18,215 bases of DNA, from positions 1 through 18,215 of the forward strand of contig CAIJZF010000085.1 of assembly GCA_903825095.1 (NCBI GenBank). The letters are read 5' to 3'. Under the pieces are notes generated by a model. The model was not told the DNA's origin and did no database searches. It saw nothing but the letters and a program-made list of their open reading frames with translations. Source of the stretch: an uncultured Bacteroidota bacterium. Lineage in GTDB: Bacteria > Bacteroidota > Bacteroidia > Chitinophagales > Chitinophagaceae. Shown piece after piece: positions 1 to 7,283 of this stretch (its first letter is position 1; the number at the start of each line of letters is the position of its first letter). The position numbers were made by a program, and so were the translations under genes.

Positions 1-721
1 TAACACCATTCGCACCTCTTGAACCATAGATAGAAGTCGCTGCGGCATCTTTTAAGATGTTAACGCTTTCAATATCATCTGAGTTAATAGTTGCAAGTAC
101 GTTTGTACTTGGGTTGATGCTGAAACCACCGCCGTTACCGTTAGAAACGTCACCGTCGTTAATTTGAGCACCATCTACAATATATAAAGGACGCGCACCA
201 CCGTAAGAGAATGAACCAACCCCTCTAATACGAATAGGTGTCACCGCACCTGGTTGACCAGTTGAAGAAGTTGCTTGTAAACCAGGAGCAGCTCCTTGCA
301 ACATTTGATCTAAAGATGCAAATGGTTTGTTTTCAATTTTTGTCATATCCACTTTAGAGATAGAGGCGGTCACATTAGATCTTTTTTGTGTACCATAACC
401 TACTACTATTACTTCCTCTAATTGCTGAGAAGAAGACTCTAACTGAATAGTGAAATTTGTTTTAGTTCCAATAGAAACTTCAGCATCGCTGTAGTTAATT
501 GATTTTACTACAAGTGTTTTAGCTGTAGCAGGAACATTTATTTTAAAAGAACCGTCTTCACTTGTATTAGCACCAATTTTTGTGCCTTTTACAACTACTG
601 ATGCATTCGCAACAGCGACGCCCTTTTGGTCTGTTACTCTACCAGTTAACTGACGTGTTTGTGCAAAGGCACTTGTCATCGTCAATAAACCTAGAATCAA
701 CATCAACATAAGTTTTTTCAT
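1..721 (-). CDS. SusC/RagA-family TonB-dependent outer-membrane receptor, N-terminal part (cut by window edge)
   Basis: This is an outer-membrane, TonB-energised uptake channel that normally pairs with a SusD lipoprotein to import glycans or peptides. I translated it by hand from the ATG at 719-721; about 240 codons are visible and the frame is still open at base 1. Residues 1-20 are a Sec signal peptide (MKKLMLM..., ending AFA before Q21). Residues ~24-95 form a carboxypeptidase-D-like regulatory domain, starting LTGRVTDQKGVAVANASV. Residues ~100-122 carry the conserved SusC segment EEVIVVGYGTQKRSNVTASIS. The TonB plug follows, with IRIRGVGS, PLYIVDG and ILKDAAATSIYGSRGANGV. The beta-barrel and any susD gene would lie left of the window. 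The substrate cannot be told from this part. The family assignment is very secure. Confidence 0.96.
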   Translation of the reverse strand, partial: MKKLMLMLILGLLTMTSAFAQTRQLTGRVTDQKGVAVANASVVVKGTKIGANTSEDGSFKINVPATAKTLVVKSINYSDAEVSIGTKTNFTIQLESSSQQLEEVIVVGYGTQKRSNVTASISKVDMTKIENKPFASLDQMLQGAAPGLQATSSTGQPGAVTPIRIRGVGSFSYGGARPLYIVDGAQINDGDVSNGNGGGFSINPSTNVLATINSDDIESVNILKDAAATSIYGSRGANGV

Positions 722-861
722 ATTTCAAATTTAGAATGCGAATTTAATGAATATTGGGATATATTAACAAAGTGTTAAAGTTTATTCTATAAAAAATTAA
801 CATTTAGGCAATATTGAATAAATAAAATAGGTGTAAACAATTGATTATCAATTATATAAAT

Positions 862-889
862 AAAAAAGCCTAGAATGATTTTCTAGACT
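862..889 (-). terminator. Intrinsic terminator downstream of the acylase gene
   Basis: Read on the minus strand, AGTCTAGAA and TTCTAGGCT (889-881 and 875-867) pair through 9 bp, including one G-T wobble, around a 5-base loop. A run of T residues (867-862) follows at once. It lies 17 bases after the acylase stop and would separate that transcript from the SusC gene downstream. Confidence 0.8.
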
Positions 890-905
890 ATTTTACAACT
901 AATTT

Positions 906-3344
906 TTAGGGCTTAATTACCCATTTTTCTACCGCAGTTTTCTCAATTAATTCCCTAGAATAATAGGAAGGGAAATAAGCATCATTGGCCCAGGTAGAGA
1001 AAAGGTTTCGGTAAAAAGGGCTATTGCTATCCCCAGATTGTCCAGGAGTATTGATTATCAATGTTTTATCCCAATCATGGGTATCCATCAAAATTCGAAA
1101 ACTAGCCCCACTTACTTGATTATCGGCACCTCCCGTCGAACCTGGTGTTTGACCATAACCCCCTCTTGGAAGAGGCCCTATGTTTAATTTGGCTTTTAAG
1201 GCGGGACTTACCAAATTGGCTAAGGGGTGTTCGAAATAAATATGCTTGTACTTTTCTTGACCATAGTTCCAACCACTTATCTCAGCCCCTAATTTATTTT
1301 TTAAATTTTGAATAGCAGTTTCAAATGCTTTTTTCACAAAAGCGTCTCTATTATTTTTTGCAACTACTTCCTCCACTCCAAAATAATTTACAGGATTTTC
1401 TAAACGCTCTATTACTTTTTTTAATTGTAAATTAATCCATGGTTTAATTGCATCGGGTACAAAATATTTTTGTGCTGCAATAGATAATTGTTTTTCAAAG
1501 CCCACATAAATTCCTGCAGCAATACTATTTTTATCCAAGACGAAATTCCAATTCATTAAATATTGTTTCGCAATATTTGAAAAAGAATCTTCGAAATTTA
1601 TTTTTTCAAGTAGGGGTACAATAGTACTTGCGGGTATGGAAAAATAATCGGTTTGTAATTTTCCCATGTCCTCTAAACTAATATTATTTTTCTCCGTTAA
1701 AACTTTATTGATTCTATCTCCTCTGTAAGGATCGGCCCAGGTATAACCTACTGCATCCCAATGTTCATAGGTATCTGGGGTTACATGCTGATTCGCTGTT
1801 GCAAAAAAATCTTTGCTTGGATTGAGTAAATGCGGTCTTTCTTTTATAGGTAAATAACCCGACCATTCATACCTACCATCACCTGGTATAGGAACATAGC
1901 CACTGAAATTTTTTCGAATAGGAATAATGCCCACTGCCTGCCAACCTATATTTCCTTTTTTATCTGCCCATATCATATTCTCTCCAGGTATATGACTATA
2001 GGCACAGGCTTCTCTAAAACTTTCCCAACTATTCGCTTGATCAATTCTTAAAGAAGCTAAATAAGGCGCACCCCCTGCTTCCATCCATGCACATTTTACG
2101 GCATAGGCTTTATTGTTAACAGAATCAATAAAAGTAACTGGACCATGTACTGTATAATTTAATTGAACTATTTGACTAGCTGCGTTTTTTATTTTTATAT
2201 TTTCAGTAATGGTTTTCATTTTTATCCACTGCCCTTTGTACCAATATTCATTCTTATGTAAGGGGTTAATATTATACACATATAAGTCTTCTCCATCGGT
2301 TTCATAAATAGTTAAACCCCAGGCACCGAATTCATTATGTCCTATGGAAACCCCTGGTATCTCTGGCTCTCCGCCGCCTACCACATTCCAACCTGGTGCT
2401 ACCAAATGCACTATATAACGAAGTGAAGGCACTGCAATTTTTCGGTGCGGGTCGTTGGCAAGCATAGGAAATCCACTAGCCGTTTTACGACCGCTAATTA
2501 TCCAATTATTACTGCCTTCCATTTCTTGTTCGGGTAAAAAATCGGCAAGCTCTTTTCGTTTATTTAAAACATCTAAAGCTGAAACATCATCTTCATCATG
2601 TTCCAGAATATCCGATTTTGTAAATTCTACTTCTGTTCTATATGCATTGTATAAAGCTAAAATATCGGCTTTTAATAAATCGCCTCTAATAGCAGTGTCT
2701 AATTTTAAATTGGGGTCTTTAGGATGAAACCAAATTAATTCTTTTACTTTTTTCTCTCCCACGGTGGACACCGCTCTTCCAATATTTAATTCCTGTGTAA
2801 TATTACCAAGTAAACCTTGGTGTCTTGATATAACAATTTCAGCTGTCCATTTTGCAGGACGAATTTTTAAAATTTTAAATTCAATAGGAAGCAGGGCTGG
2901 CTTAGCGTTCACCTCTGTTACATAAGCGTTCACGCCATCCACGTAGGCTTGAATAATGGCTTGCCCATGTGGATGATAATGTTGTAATTCTTTTTTTAAA
3001 TCTCCTCTAAATTTAAATAGGCGCGTACCTATATCTCTTTTCAATTCTCTTTCTCCTAAAATTTCTGCAACAGTGCCTGTGGCTTGTCTGCGCCAAATTT
3101 CAAATTGAAACAATCTATCCTTTGCTGCACAGTAGCCTTGTGTAAAAAATAAATCATGTTCATTGTTTGCATAAATATGATTCACTCCCCACTGGTCTCT
3201 TAGTACTTCTACCTTTTCTTTTAAACCTTTTAGTTGTAATGTATTTTTTTCTTGTGCTTGTACCTTAATGCTACTAGTAAACATAAAGCAGGTGGTAAAA
3301 ACAAATGAAAAAAAGAAGGAGGGCTTTTGAAAATGATATTGCAT
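906..3344 (-). CDS. Penicillin acylase family protein (periplasmic N-terminal-nucleophile hydrolase)
   Basis: An 812-residue precursor of the penicillin/cephalosporin/acyl-homoserine-lactone acylase family, which cleaves amide bonds after self-processing into two chains. Residues 1-30 form a signal peptide with an FFFSFVF core and a VQA cut before Q31. The alpha-chain region has the family block VLRDQWGVNHIYANN (~48-62) and RRQATGTVAEILG (~85-97). A charged spacer (~245-276) leads to G277-S278-N279-N280-W281; S278 is the expected nucleophile and new N-terminus of the beta chain. ANDPHR (~296-301), GENMIWADKKGNIGW and the C-terminal TPGQSGDSNSPFYRNL are also family-typical. Length is normal for the family. 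The natural substrate is unknown: acyl-homoserine lactones, acylated peptides or other amides are all possible. It has its own terminator and appears monocistronic. Confidence 0.93.
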   Translation of the reverse strand: MQYHFQKPSFFFSFVFTTCFMFTSSIKVQAQEKNTLQLKGLKEKVEVLRDQWGVNHIYANNEHDLFFTQGYCAAKDRLFQFEIWRRQATGTVAEILGERELKRDIGTRLFKFRGDLKKELQHYHPHGQAIIQAYVDGVNAYVTEVNAKPALLPIEFKILKIRPAKWTAEIVISRHQGLLGNITQELNIGRAVSTVGEKKVKELIWFHPKDPNLKLDTAIRGDLLKADILALYNAYRTEVEFTKSDILEHDEDDVSALDVLNKRKELADFLPEQEMEGSNNWIISGRKTASGFPMLANDPHRKIAVPSLRYIVHLVAPGWNVVGGGEPEIPGVSIGHNEFGAWGLTIYETDGEDLYVYNINPLHKNEYWYKGQWIKMKTITENIKIKNAASQIVQLNYTVHGPVTFIDSVNNKAYAVKCAWMEAGGAPYLASLRIDQANSWESFREACAYSHIPGENMIWADKKGNIGWQAVGIIPIRKNFSGYVPIPGDGRYEWSGYLPIKERPHLLNPSKDFFATANQHVTPDTYEHWDAVGYTWADPYRGDRINKVLTEKNNISLEDMGKLQTDYFSIPASTIVPLLEKINFEDSFSNIAKQYLMNWNFVLDKNSIAAGIYVGFEKQLSIAAQKYFVPDAIKPWINLQLKKVIERLENPVNYFGVEEVVAKNNRDAFVKKAFETAIQNLKNKLGAEISGWNYGQEKYKHIYFEHPLANLVSPALKAKLNIGPLPRGGYGQTPGSTGGADNQVSGASFRILMDTHDWDKTLIINTPGQSGDSNSPFYRNLFSTWANDAYFPSYYSRELIEKTAVEKWVIKP

Positions 3345-3417
3345 AGCTATTGATTTAAAAGACTCAATGATCCTTTAAATTAAGAAAAAACCCTTGCAAA
3401 ATGCAGTGCAGCCTTAA

Positions 3418-3455
3418 TTATTAGTAAAGTGGAAAGTTATTAGTAAAGAGGGAAG
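3418..3455. repeat. 19-bp tandem direct repeat between the acylase and persulfide dioxygenase genes
   Basis: Two adjacent 19-base units, TTATTAGTAAAGTGGAAAG (3418-3436) and TTATTAGTAAAGAGGGAAG (3437-3455), match at 17 of 19 positions. They sit in the 131-base gap that follows the stop of the MBL/rhodanese gene and precedes the acylase start. They may be a recent slippage duplication or paired half-sites for a regulator of the acylase gene; the sequence does not decide. Confidence 0.7.
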
Positions 3456-3475
3456 TTTCAGTAGGAATGAAAAAC

Positions 3476-4900
3476 TTATAAAAGAAGGGTCTTGGGTATG
3501 GAGTAGTCGCTAGTTTTAAACTTGCCCGATTCTTTTAATTCTTTGAAGCCGCCTTTAATGTCAATTAAATGATCAAAGCCACGCGCTTTTAAAATAGAAA
3601 TAAAAATCATAGACCTATAACCGCCTTGGCAATGCACATAATAAGTTTGGTTTTTATCAATAGCTGCCATACTATCATTGATAAAATCTAAGGGCGCATT
3701 TTGCACACCTGCAATATGTTCACTACTATACTCGGATGCTTTACGCACATCTAGTATTTTAATTTTACTGTCTTTGGCTTTTAAGTCGGCCAATGCCAAT
3801 GCATCCATAGAAATAATATGGTCAATTTCTTTGCCCGCTTTTTCCCAGGCTTCAAATCCATTTTCTAAAAATCCAATCGTATAATCATAACCCACACGCG
3901 CAAGTCTAGTAATCACTTCTGCCTCTCTTCCTTTATCTGCCACTAGTAAAATTTCTTGTTTGATATCGGGAATCATGGCACCCACCCAAGGAGCAAAACT
4001 TCCATCAATGCCAATATTGATAGAATTGGGAATAAAACCTTTTGCAAAAACTTGAGGATCTCTGGTATCAAGTATTAGTGCGCCTGTTTCATTCGCAGCT
4101 GTTTCAAAAGCAGCAGGGCTCATTGCATGCTGCCCTCTCTCTAGTACTTTATCAATACTATCATAGCCTTGAATATTCATCATTACATTCAATGGAAAAT
4201 AACCTGGAGGGGCTACTAAGCCTTCTAGCACAGCGCTTATAAATTCTTCTTTAGTCATGTCGGCAGCTAATGCATAATTGGTTTGCTTTTGATTGCGTAA
4301 GGTGTCCTGTGTTTCTTTGCTCATTTTTTTTCCGCATGCACTACCCGCACCATGTGCAGGATAAATAACAATGTCATCCGACAAAGTCATTATTTTCTTT
4401 CTTAAAGAATCATATAAATAACCTGCTAAAATTTCTTGCGTTAAATCTGATTTTATTTTTTGTGCTAAATCGGGACGGCCTACATCACCTATAAATAAAG
4501 TATCGCCACTAAATAAAGCCACTTGCTTACCTGCTTCATTCATTAATAAATAACAAGTACTTTCCATGGTATGCCCTGGTGTATGCAATACTTTAATTCT
4601 AAGCTTACCCAATTTAATTTCTTCTCCATCTTTCGCACTATGAAAATCAAAGGAAGGTGCAGCTGTTGGACCGTATACAATAGTAGCGCCCGTTTTTTTT
4701 GCAAGGTCTAAATGTCCTGAAACAAAGTCGGCATGAAAGTGGGTCTCTAATACATATTTTATTTTGGCTTTGTCTAAGGCTGCTTTTTGAATATAAGGTT
4801 CTACTTCTCTTAGTGGATCAATAATGGCCACTTCACCTTCGCTCATTATATAATAAGCCCCTTGTGCTAAACAGCCTGTATATATTTGTTCGATCTTCAT
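3476..4900 (-). CDS. MBL-fold persulfide dioxygenase fused to two rhodanese domains (one catalytically dead)
   Basis: A 474-residue cytoplasmic protein with no signal peptide. Residues ~1-200 are a metallo-beta-lactamase fold with T53-H-F-H-A-D-F59, TPGH110 and SGD133, matching the mononuclear iron ligands of ETHE1-type persulfide dioxygenases (H56, H110, D133 by analogy). PAH183 and a nearby C189 follow. Residues ~260-358 are a rhodanese fold whose active loop reads VADKGREAE, with D322 where the catalytic Cys should be. Residues ~365-470 are a second rhodanese fold with an intact loop, C424-QGGYRS. This order of dioxygenase, pseudo-rhodanese and rhodanese resembles CstB of Staphylococcus. 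The expected reaction is oxidation of persulfide sulfur to sulfite, with thiosulfate formed by the rhodanese. It is transcribed divergently from a sulfite-exporter gene. The ATG has a weak AGAG upstream. Confidence 0.92.
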   Translation of the reverse strand: MKIEQIYTGCLAQGAYYIMSEGEVAIIDPLREVEPYIQKAALDKAKIKYVLETHFHADFVSGHLDLAKKTGATIVYGPTAAPSFDFHSAKDGEEIKLGKLRIKVLHTPGHTMESTCYLLMNEAGKQVALFSGDTLFIGDVGRPDLAQKIKSDLTQEILAGYLYDSLRKKIMTLSDDIVIYPAHGAGSACGKKMSKETQDTLRNQKQTNYALAADMTKEEFISAVLEGLVAPPGYFPLNVMMNIQGYDSIDKVLERGQHAMSPAAFETAANETGALILDTRDPQVFAKGFIPNSINIGIDGSFAPWVGAMIPDIKQEILLVADKGREAEVITRLARVGYDYTIGFLENGFEAWEKAGKEIDHIISMDALALADLKAKDSKIKILDVRKASEYSSEHIAGVQNAPLDFINDSMAAIDKNQTYYVHCQGGYRSMIFISILKARGFDHLIDIKGGFKELKESGKFKTSDYSIPKTLLL

Positions 4901-4952
4901 AAATCTCTTTATTATTGGAAGTCAAAGTTGCTACATAAAATTAGATAATACA

Positions 4953-4966
4953 GTGATAAAAATCAC
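4953..4966. promoter_or_regulatory. Perfect palindrome GTGAT-N4-ATCAC, candidate Crp/Fnr-family operator
   Basis: The half-sites GTGAT (4953-4957) and ATCAC (4962-4966) are exact inverted repeats around AAAA. The TGAT-N4-ATCA core equals the FNR-type core. The site lies in the 156-base divergent space, 52 bases upstream of the MBL/rhodanese start and 90 bases upstream of the exporter start, so one regulator could control both. The binding family is inferred only from the shape of the site. Confidence 0.5.
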
Positions 4967-5056
4967 ATTTAGTGTAGAAAATATTAATTCCGGTTAAGTG
5001 ACAAAAGGTACCTAAATTGTAAATCCTTTTTAGGAGTTTTACTTAAAATTAAAGAC

Positions 5057-5860
5057 ATGGAGGTCATTGGATATTTACTGTCAATACTTATAGGCATTTC
5101 ATTGGGCCTTATTGGAAGCGGGGGCTCTATTCTAACCGTACCCTTATTGGTGTATTTTTTCCATGTATCTCCTTTACTGGCTACCACCTATTCTTTAGCT
5201 ATTGTGGGGCTAAGTAGTATTGCAGGTGTCATTTCTAGATTAAAACAAAAATTGGTTGATTTTAAAACCATTTTTATTTTTGGTATACCCTCCATTATTG
5301 GCGTTTTCAGTTCCAGAAAATTTTTATTACCCGCTATACCAGAACTCATCTATGATGGACCAGCCATCTTGGTTACCAAAAGTCATTTCATTATGTTATT
5401 CTTTGCAACACTTATGTTCATTGCTGCCTTATCTATGATACTTGGAAAAAATAAAAAAGAGCAAGAGGGGGTTTTGCCTGTCTATGGTTTTAGCTTAATG
5501 CTCGTAGGTTTTTGTGAAGGCTCATTGACAGGTATTGTAGGTGCGGGTGGTGGCTTTCTAATTATACCAGCACTTGTATTACTTGCAAAGCTTCCGATGA
5601 AAAGGGCTATTGCTACTTCATTAGTTATTATAAGTATAAAATCATTGGTGGGTTTTACTGGAGACTTAATACATACTTCTGTTGACTGGAACTTTTTATC
5701 TATAATAATTTTATTAGCGACAACAGGAATTATAACGGGTAATTATTTAAATAAAAAAATGGAGGGGGCTAAACTTAAAAAAGGATTTGGATTTTTTGTT
5801 CTAGCAATGGCCATCATTATTTTTATAGAACAGTTCTTCTTTTCTAATTTGATAAGCTAA
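5057..5860 (+). CDS. TSUP (TauE/SafE) family membrane protein, probable sulfite exporter
   Basis: A 267-residue integral inner-membrane protein made of alternating hydrophobic helices. It shows the two-repeat build of the TSUP family: an N-terminal glycine-rich motif G20-SGGSILTVPLL (~20-31) and an internal copy GIVGAGGGFLIIPALVLL (~159-176). Each is followed by a helix beginning near an ATxxS motif (ATTYSLAIV ~42-50; AIATSLVIIS ~184-193). The family moves sulfite, sulfoacetate and other organosulfur anions. Its place head to head with a persulfide-dioxygenase fusion points to export of the sulfite that enzyme makes. The start is the ATG at 5057; no Shine-Dalgarno is visible. The last 17 bases overlap the tail of the convergent mutarotase-like gene, so there is no room for a separate terminator. 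Confidence 0.9.
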   Translation: MEVIGYLLSILIGISLGLIGSGGSILTVPLLVYFFHVSPLLATTYSLAIVGLSSIAGVISRLKQKLVDFKTIFIFGIPSIIGVFSSRKFLLPAIPELIYDGPAILVTKSHFIMLFFATLMFIAALSMILGKNKKEQEGVLPVYGFSLMLVGFCEGSLTGIVGAGGGFLIIPALVLLAKLPMKRAIATSLVIISIKSLVGFTGDLIHTSVDWNFLSIIILLATTGIITGNYLNKKMEGAKLKKGFGFFVLAMAIIIFIEQFFFSNLIS

Positions 5861-6179
5861 ATATTTTATTCATAAGTACCCATTTCTCTCCGGGCCCAGC
5901 AGTAGGCAAGGCTTGCTGGTATTCCCACATTAATTTTTCCCATTGCATCACAATTTCATTTTTAGCATCCAAGGCCGCTTTCTTGTCAAAAGAAAAATCA
6001 TCGTCAGCTTCAATAATCATAAATAATCTATTGGCTACTCTATAAATTTCTAATGCCTTTATGCCGGCTTCTTTAATGGATGCAATTATTTCTGGCCAAA
6101 CAGAAGCATGATACTCTTCATAAGCAGCAATTAATTTGGGTTCATCTTTTAAATCTAGCGCCAAACAATATCTTGTCAT
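5844..6179 (-). CDS. rhaM: L-rhamnose mutarotase family protein
   Basis: A small cytosolic protein of the RhaM (DUF718) ferredoxin-like fold, which interconverts alpha and beta anomers of L-rhamnose or related sugars. Family signs are Y-x3-H (YEEYH) with VWPE just after it, the strand FMIIEADDDF, the helix MQWEKLMWEYQ, and a C-terminal VLMNKIFSL strand. I place the start at the ATG at 6177-6179 (111 residues, starting MTRYCLALDL), because the upstream extension begins with TTG at 6188 and adds only three residues. It lies 77 bases after the Gfo/Idh gene on the same strand, consistent with a sugar-processing unit. No rhamnose isomerase or kinase is present, so the sugar may not be rhamnose; the symbol marks the family only. 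Its 3' end overlaps the exporter gene by 17 bp. Confidence 0.87.
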   Translation of the reverse strand: MTRYCLALDLKDEPKLIAAYEEYHASVWPEIIASIKEAGIKALEIYRVANRLFMIIEADDDFSFDKKAALDAKNEIVMQWEKLMWEYQQALPTAGPGEKWVLMNKIFSLSN

Positions 6180-6243
6180 ATCATTCAATATTAATTATTA
6201 TTATAAACTATTGTTATTATAAATAAATTCCTATCACAGTTCT

Positions 6244-6276
6244 TTATTCCAATTCGTTATTTCAATTCGTTATTCC
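6244..6276. repeat. 13-bp tandem repeat across the Gfo/Idh stop codon
   Basis: Two near-identical 13-base units, TTATTCCAATTCG (6244-6256) and TTATTTCAATTCG (6257-6269), are followed by a decayed start of a third (TTATTCC, 6270-6276). The stop codon of the minus-strand Gfo/Idh gene (6257-6259) falls in the second unit. This looks like replication slippage at the gene's 3' end. Confidence 0.7.
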
Positions 6277-7240
6277 CATACACAAAGGCTTCCATCACGC
6301 GCATGGACTTCAACGCATCTTCAGCAGAGCAAGGGTTTTCGCCTACTCCATTTAAATAAGCCACTATTTTTTCAATAAAATTTTGTTGATTATGTTTTGG
6401 AGGGTCGAAATGTATTTGTTCTTCTTTCTCCCCAGTGGTTAATGTAATAGTATGTCCAAAAACAGGAAAGGAAATTTTTCCTTTCGTTCCTATAATTTCA
6501 AAAATATCGGTCTCCTCTCCTTTGTCAACACAGAAACACCAATTGCCTTTAAATTGAATGCCGTTCTCTAATTCTATTTCACCAGTTACTGTATCTTCAG
6601 CTTTATATAAATTGGCTTTATTATATGCAGTTCCTTTATAGGATTTTGCTTTGCCGAAAAAATAAAATACAAGGTCTAATTGGTGGGGCGCTAAATCATA
6701 AAAATAACCGCCTCCTGACAAACTAGGATCAATTCTCCAATTCTCAACAGGGTCTAAAAGACCACTATCATATTTTAACATTTCAATGCGAACTGAAATA
6801 ATGTCTCCAATTGTTTTAGCGTCTAGTAAACGCTTTACTTCAACAAATAAAGGAAGCGCTCTTCTATAATGTGCAATTACTAAAGCAATACTCGATTTTT
6901 TTGAATAAGCGTTCATGCGCTCACAAGCTGCAACATCAAGTCCCATAGGCTTTTCAACATACACAGGTTTGCCTGCTTGCATAGTCGCTATCGCATAGGC
7001 TTCGTGAAATATAGGAGGTGTGGCAATGTATATTGCATCCACTTCTGGATGATTTATAAGATCATTCGCATCGGTAAAAAAATAAGGAACCTGATGTCTT
7101 TCAGCATACTGTTTTACTTTTTCTGCATCTCTGCGCATCACAGCTATTAATTTCGAATGAGGTGCTTTGTTAAAAGCAGGTCCGCTTTTGACTTCTGTTA
7201 CAGAGCCGCAACCAATCATTCCCCAACGAATTGTTTTCAT
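6257..7240 (-). CDS. Gfo/Idh/MocA family oxidoreductase, cytosolic
   Basis: A 327-residue NAD(P)-dependent dehydrogenase of the glucose-fructose oxidoreductase/inositol dehydrogenase/MocA family. The N-terminal Rossmann domain shows W6-G-M-I-G10-C-G12-S-V (dinucleotide loop), ATPP (~73-76) and the family lysine in E96-K97-P98. The C-terminal alpha/beta domain carries GGGYFYDLAPHQLD (~176-189), where D182 and H186 match the usual catalytic D-x3-H. There is no signal peptide, so it should act in the cytosol, probably oxidising a sugar or cyclitol hydroxyl. It lies 43 bases after the S9 peptidase gene and 77 bases before the mutarotase-like gene, all on one strand. The exact substrate cannot be named from sequence. 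The ATG at 7238-7240 gives the normal family N-terminus. Confidence 0.92.
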   Translation of the reverse strand: MKTIRWGMIGCGSVTEVKSGPAFNKAPHSKLIAVMRRDAEKVKQYAERHQVPYFFTDANDLINHPEVDAIYIATPPIFHEAYAIATMQAGKPVYVEKPMGLDVAACERMNAYSKKSSIALVIAHYRRALPLFVEVKRLLDAKTIGDIISVRIEMLKYDSGLLDPVENWRIDPSLSGGGYFYDLAPHQLDLVFYFFGKAKSYKGTAYNKANLYKAEDTVTGEIELENGIQFKGNWCFCVDKGEETDIFEIIGTKGKISFPVFGHTITLTTGEKEEQIHFDPPKHNQQNFIEKIVAYLNGVGENPCSAEDALKSMRVMEAFVYGNNELK

Positions 7241-7283
7241 ACTTACAATTTACACTAAATTAATAGCCATTACTATTCATTTC

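Noticed and set aside
726..733. Exact match (TAAATTTG on the minus strand) to the Bacteroidota -7 promoter element just before the SusC gene
   Set aside because: It lies only 4 bases before the start codon and has no TTTG at the proper distance upstream, so it would give a leaderless message; chance is likely in AT-rich DNA.
3385..3405. Possible terminator after the MBL/rhodanese gene (TGCA-AAA-TGCA stem, then GGG and a T run on the minus strand)
   Set aside because: The stem is only 4 bp with a 3-base loop, and three G residues separate it from the T run; too weak to call.
6180..6188. Three-residue N-terminal extension of the mutarotase-like gene from a TTG
   Set aside because: An ATG at 6179 gives the usual family N-terminus and no ribosome binding site supports the TTG.
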